From: Bdellovibrionales bacterium Ga0074139
Lineage (GTDB): Bacteria; Bdellovibrionota; Bdellovibrionia; Bdellovibrionales; Bdellovibrionaceae
Length of the DNA stretch: 64,000 nt
Direction of reading: 5' to 3'
NCBI GenBank assembly: GCA_001464795.1
Contig: LNEB01000004.1
Span: forward strand, 57,718 to 121,717
The notes under the pieces are model-generated. The model had not been told where the DNA came from. It worked only from the letters and a program-made list of their open reading frames with translations, and did not search any database. Made by a program: the position numbers and the translations under genes. Shown here in pieces: positions 61,542 through 64,000 of the stretch (its first letter is position 1; each line of letters begins with the position of its first letter).

Positions 61542-62935
61542 ATCCCTATAGAGTTCGTTTTGCACCTAGCCCGACAGGATCGTTGCATGTTGGCGGAGCA
61601 AGAACTGCATTATTTAACTATTTGTTAGCAAAAAAATACAGTGGAAAATTTATCTTACGAATAGAAGATACTGATTTAGAAAGGAATACAAAAACTGCGC
61701 TAGCTGCTCAACTTCGTGATTTAAACTGGCTAAAAATCCAGTGGGATGAAGGTGTCTCTATAGATGAAAATAAAGATTTCGGCCCCCACGGTCCCTACAG
61801 ACAAACGCAGAGACTCGATATTTATAATAAGTATATCAAGGAATTAATTGAAAATAATAAAGCTTATTACGTAGACAGCAATAATGATAATTCTTCTGAA
61901 ATTAAAGTCGCAAATAAAACGGGAAAAAATGCTGTAAAAATTAAAGTCGCAATGAATAAAGATTATGAATTTTTTGATTTAGTGAGAGGTCATATCAAAA
62001 TTAATTCAAATACATTGGAGGATTTTATCATATTAAGATCCAATGGCCTACCAGTTTACAATTTTGGAAACGCCATTGATGATTATCTAATGGGAATAAC
62101 ACATGTGTTTAGAGCCGAAGAGCATCTTTATAACACCATTAAGCAACTTATTATTTATGAGGCCCTTGGTTTCTCGCCGCCTAAGTTCGCTCATCTTTCT
62201 TTGATTCTTGGTCACGATAAACAAAAGTTAAGTAAAAGACACGGCGCCGTTAGCGTAGATGCTTATCGACAAAATGGTATTCTACCTGAGGCATTGATTA
62301 ATTACATGGTTCTTTTAGGTTGGAATCCAAAAGATAATACCGAGTTTTTCGAATCGAATGAGCTCATTCATAGGTTTGATGAATCTGGATTTAATGCAGC
62401 CCCCGCTGTTTTTGATGAGAAAAAACTTGAATGGTTAAACTCACTCCACATCAGAAAAATGCCAGATAAACTTTTATTTGAGAGAATATGTGAATTTGAT
62501 GATTCACTTGTAGCAAGTGCAAATGCTGATTTAATTTTTAAGCTTTTACCAATTATAAAGCCGTTAGTATCGAATTTAAAAATGATTGTTAATTATATTA
62601 ATTTATTCAACGATGAGTTATTTAAAGTTAGTCTAGATATTCAAACAGAATCAGATATATCTAACTTAAAGGCTGTTATAAATCTATGGTATAATGAACT
62701 TTTGACTTTTAAAGAAGAATTTTTGAGTAGGGAACAGCTTGCATCAGTTTTTGAATTAATCGCCCAGGAGACACAATACAGTGGTAAACATTTATTTCAA
62801 CCATTACGTTTAGCCGTATTAGGAACACCAAATGGACTTGATTTGCTTAAGATAATTCCGCTCATTAAAGTTGATAGTTTAAAGTTTAGATCAAATAAAG
62901 TTCTTAATCAGTTAGATGCGGTAGTCAGGACTTGA
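61538..62935 (+). CDS. gltX: Glutamyl-tRNA synthetase in the egt operon
   Basis: 465 residues; the frame opens 21 bp earlier, but [24 protein letters not shown] at 61538 is the conserved start. Class I features: [10 protein letters not shown] (HIGH-like) and LSKRHG (KMSKS-like, [11 protein letters not shown]), with IEDTDLERN and a C-terminal anticodon-binding domain. It charges tRNA-Glu (or tRNA-Gln in non-discriminating forms). A copy inside an egt operon on an acquired-looking stretch suggests a second synthetase. Its TGA lies 32 bp before the transposase remnant's stop. Confidence 0.9.
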   Translation: [465 protein letters not shown]

Positions 62936-62966
62936 GTTGACACTTGCTCTTTCAGTTAGGAAGTTT

Positions 62967-63128
62967 TTAGTGTACGACTACTGCATCTGTCACCTCCGAT
63001 TTTTCTATCACATATTTTTTATATAGTTCATACCCATCGTTGAATGTTTCCATCGGCGTACGACCCTTACAATGCTTACCTTGATTCGTTCTCTCGTTGT
63101 TGTAGTGGTACGAAAATTTCAGGTAAGG
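62967..63128 (-). pseudogene. C-terminal remnant of an IS481-like transposase
   Basis: The minus strand reads YHYNNERTNQGK followed by GRTPMETFNDGYELYKKYV, the typical end of IS481/IS3-type DDE integrase-core transposases (HYNNERTNQGK...GRTPMETF). A stop (TGA) lies in frame just upstream at about 63129, and the DDE core is missing, so only about 50 residues remain. The rest of the gap 62936-63294 holds no gene: from 63129 it is A/T-rich with a possible promoter (TTGTGA...TATTAA) before msrA. Confidence 0.85.
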
Positions 63129-63294
63129 TCAGGATAACTAAACGTGTAGACTTCTACGGTTAACTGTTTTTTGCTTTTAAACTGTGAGGTGTTCGTTATA
63201 ATTAAGAATGTCGCGAAATTAATAATTTCAGAGTATTATGAATTTGTGACAAAAACTTGTATTAAAATATTATTTTATTAGAGAGTGGTTTAAA

Positions 63295-63789
63295 ATGAAT
63301 ACGAAACTAAATAGCATAGCCTTTGGTGGCGGGTGCCATTGGTGCACTGAAGCTGTTTTTCAAAGTTTAAAAGGCGTTTTTGAGGTGAGACAAGGCTGGG
63401 TTCACTCTATAGAGCCATGGTCAATTTGGTCCGAGGGCGTCTTGCTTTCTTATGACGAAAACATTATTTCGTTAGCAGACCTTATAGAAATTCATTTATA
63501 CACCCACGGTAGCACCTCAACGCATAAGTTGACTGAAAAATATCGCTCTGCAGTTTATTTTTTCTCAAAGGATCAAGAGGCAATTGCAAATGAAGCTATA
63601 AAATCAATAAGTTTAAGTTTTGAAAAACCAGTAATCACTAAAGTTATTCCGTACGTAAATTTTAAAATAAATGAAGCTAAATATTTAAACTATTACAATA
63701 CGGATAAAAATAGACCTTTTTGCGAAGCTATAATTTCACCCAAGCTAAAAAAAATGTCAGAGCTTTTTAAAGACAAGCTAAAAAGTTAA
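63295..63789 (+). CDS. Methionine sulfoxide reductase A-like, GCHWC type
   Basis: 164 residues. The N-terminal active site is GGGCHWCTEAVF (C14, C17, E19), MsrA-like but with His instead of Phe in GCFWC; the following FEVRQGW replaces the usual GYxGG loop. A TYRSAVYF-like segment (KYRSAVYFF) is typical of MsrA. This divergent subtype occurs in several bacteria and is not the main repair enzyme. A second Msr (868-1920) is present in the window. It follows an IS remnant and faces a thioredoxin-like gene. Confidence 0.85.
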   Translation: MNTKLNSIAFGGGCHWCTEAVFQSLKGVFEVRQGWVHSIEPWSIWSEGVLLSYDENIISLADLIEIHLYTHGSTSTHKLTEKYRSAVYFFSKDQEAIANEAIKSISLSFEKPVITKVIPYVNFKINEAKYLNYYNTDKNRPFCEAIISPKLKKMSELFKDKLKS

Positions 63790-63795
63790 AGACTT

Positions 63796-64000
63796 TTATT
63801 TTTTAAGCAACATTTCATCTACAATATACAGTAATTTTAATAAACCTCTATTCGGATCAGACCCAAACATATTGCATGTCAATTCTAATTTTTCATTAAA
63901 TATAAACCAGTGCGGAGTACCAGCGGCCTGGTATTTATAGTAAAAATCATTAAAGTTCTTATCTTTAAAAATTGGAAAATTTATATGGTGTTTATGGACT
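63796..64000 (-). CDS. Thioredoxin-like protein, C-terminal part, cut by window edge
   Basis: Read on the minus strand, the frame is open from 63999 down to a TAA at 63796 and gives about 67 residues: ...INFPIFKDKNFNDFYYKYQAAGTPHWFIFNEKLEL...GSDPNRGLLKLLYIVDEMLLKK. The AAGTPHWFIFN segment carries the cis-proline strand of thioredoxin-like folds (TlpA/ResA type). The N-terminal CxxC would lie beyond the window. Convergent with the msrA gene (6 bp), so it may serve as its reductant; this is inference. Confidence 0.65.
   Translation of the reverse strand, partial: VHKHHINFPIFKDKNFNDFYYKYQAAGTPHWFIFNEKLELTCNMFGSDPNRGLLKLLYIVDEMLLKK

Noticed and set aside
1..64000. tRNA, rRNA or CRISPR arrays
   Set aside because: No T-arm motifs in cloverleaf context, no rRNA stretches and no spaced repeats were seen by eye; a tRNA scan would settle this.

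Overview
The window looks like chromosome from a low-GC member of the Bdellovibrionota (Bdellovibrio-like). The basis is family content rather than any rRNA: a TIGR02147-type regulator followed by secreted proteins, an HD-GYP protein with a Bdellovibrio-like N-terminus, CheX/CheY, a standalone LuxR-type HTH protein, a DUF1592/DUF1588 plus DUF1552 pair, a Tat-exported high-potential iron-sulfur protein, SelO, and a very large share of small proteins with signal peptides. No rRNA, tRNA or CRISPR array was recognised.

Layout. Bases 1-9.7 kb: a putative metallopeptidase cut by the left edge, an exported MsrB-MsrA fusion, an alpha/beta hydrolase, a thioesterase, a LuxR-type regulator, a cheY-cheX pair, tRNA maturation genes (CCA-adding enzyme, queG), an Hpt-like protein with a CheZ-like C-terminal tail, and an HD-GYP protein. 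9.7-16 kb: a three-gene overlapping operon (arginase/formimidoylglutamase family, threonine-aldolase-like PLP enzyme, tryptophan 2,3-dioxygenase), then a Bcp peroxiredoxin, fadD and a HiPIP. 16-24 kb: an L,D-transpeptidase-like protein directly followed by selO, a large SNF2 helicase, an S1-domain protein and small exported proteins. 24-32 kb: the DUF1592/DUF1552 pair, an unknown protein and two family 2 glycosyltransferases.

32-58.7 kb is an accessory region dense in exported proteins: a trypsin-like protease, an HELGH metalloprotease, a transglutaminase-like protein, a secreted kinase with PI3/4-kinase-like motifs, an apparently exported methyltransferase, two paralogous leucine-rich-repeat proteins, an RCC1-like repeat protein, and many small signal-peptide proteins of unknown function. 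Embedded in it are a TetR-DUF4442-DUF4442 operon behind a 20-bp perfect palindrome, an Smr-domain protein, a GrpB-phosphotransferase fusion, and a TIGR02147 regulator translationally coupled to a secreted protein.

58.7-64 kb looks acquired. It is visibly richer in A/T, lies beyond a 0.69-kb region of eroded sequence, and holds egtB-egtD (ergothioneine biosynthesis) with a glutamyl-tRNA synthetase gene in overlapping frames, then the C-terminal remnant of an IS481-like transposase, an unusual MsrA (GCHWC active site), and the C-terminal end of a thioredoxin-like protein running off the right edge.

Functional themes: sulfur redox and oxidative stress defence (MsrBA, Bcp, EgtBD, MsrA, possibly SelO), chemotaxis and cyclic-di-GMP signalling (CheY, CheX, CheZ-tail protein, HD-GYP), amino-acid catabolism (tryptophan dioxygenase operon), and a large exported repertoire that would suit a predator or a host-associated lifestyle. 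The lifestyle statement is inference.
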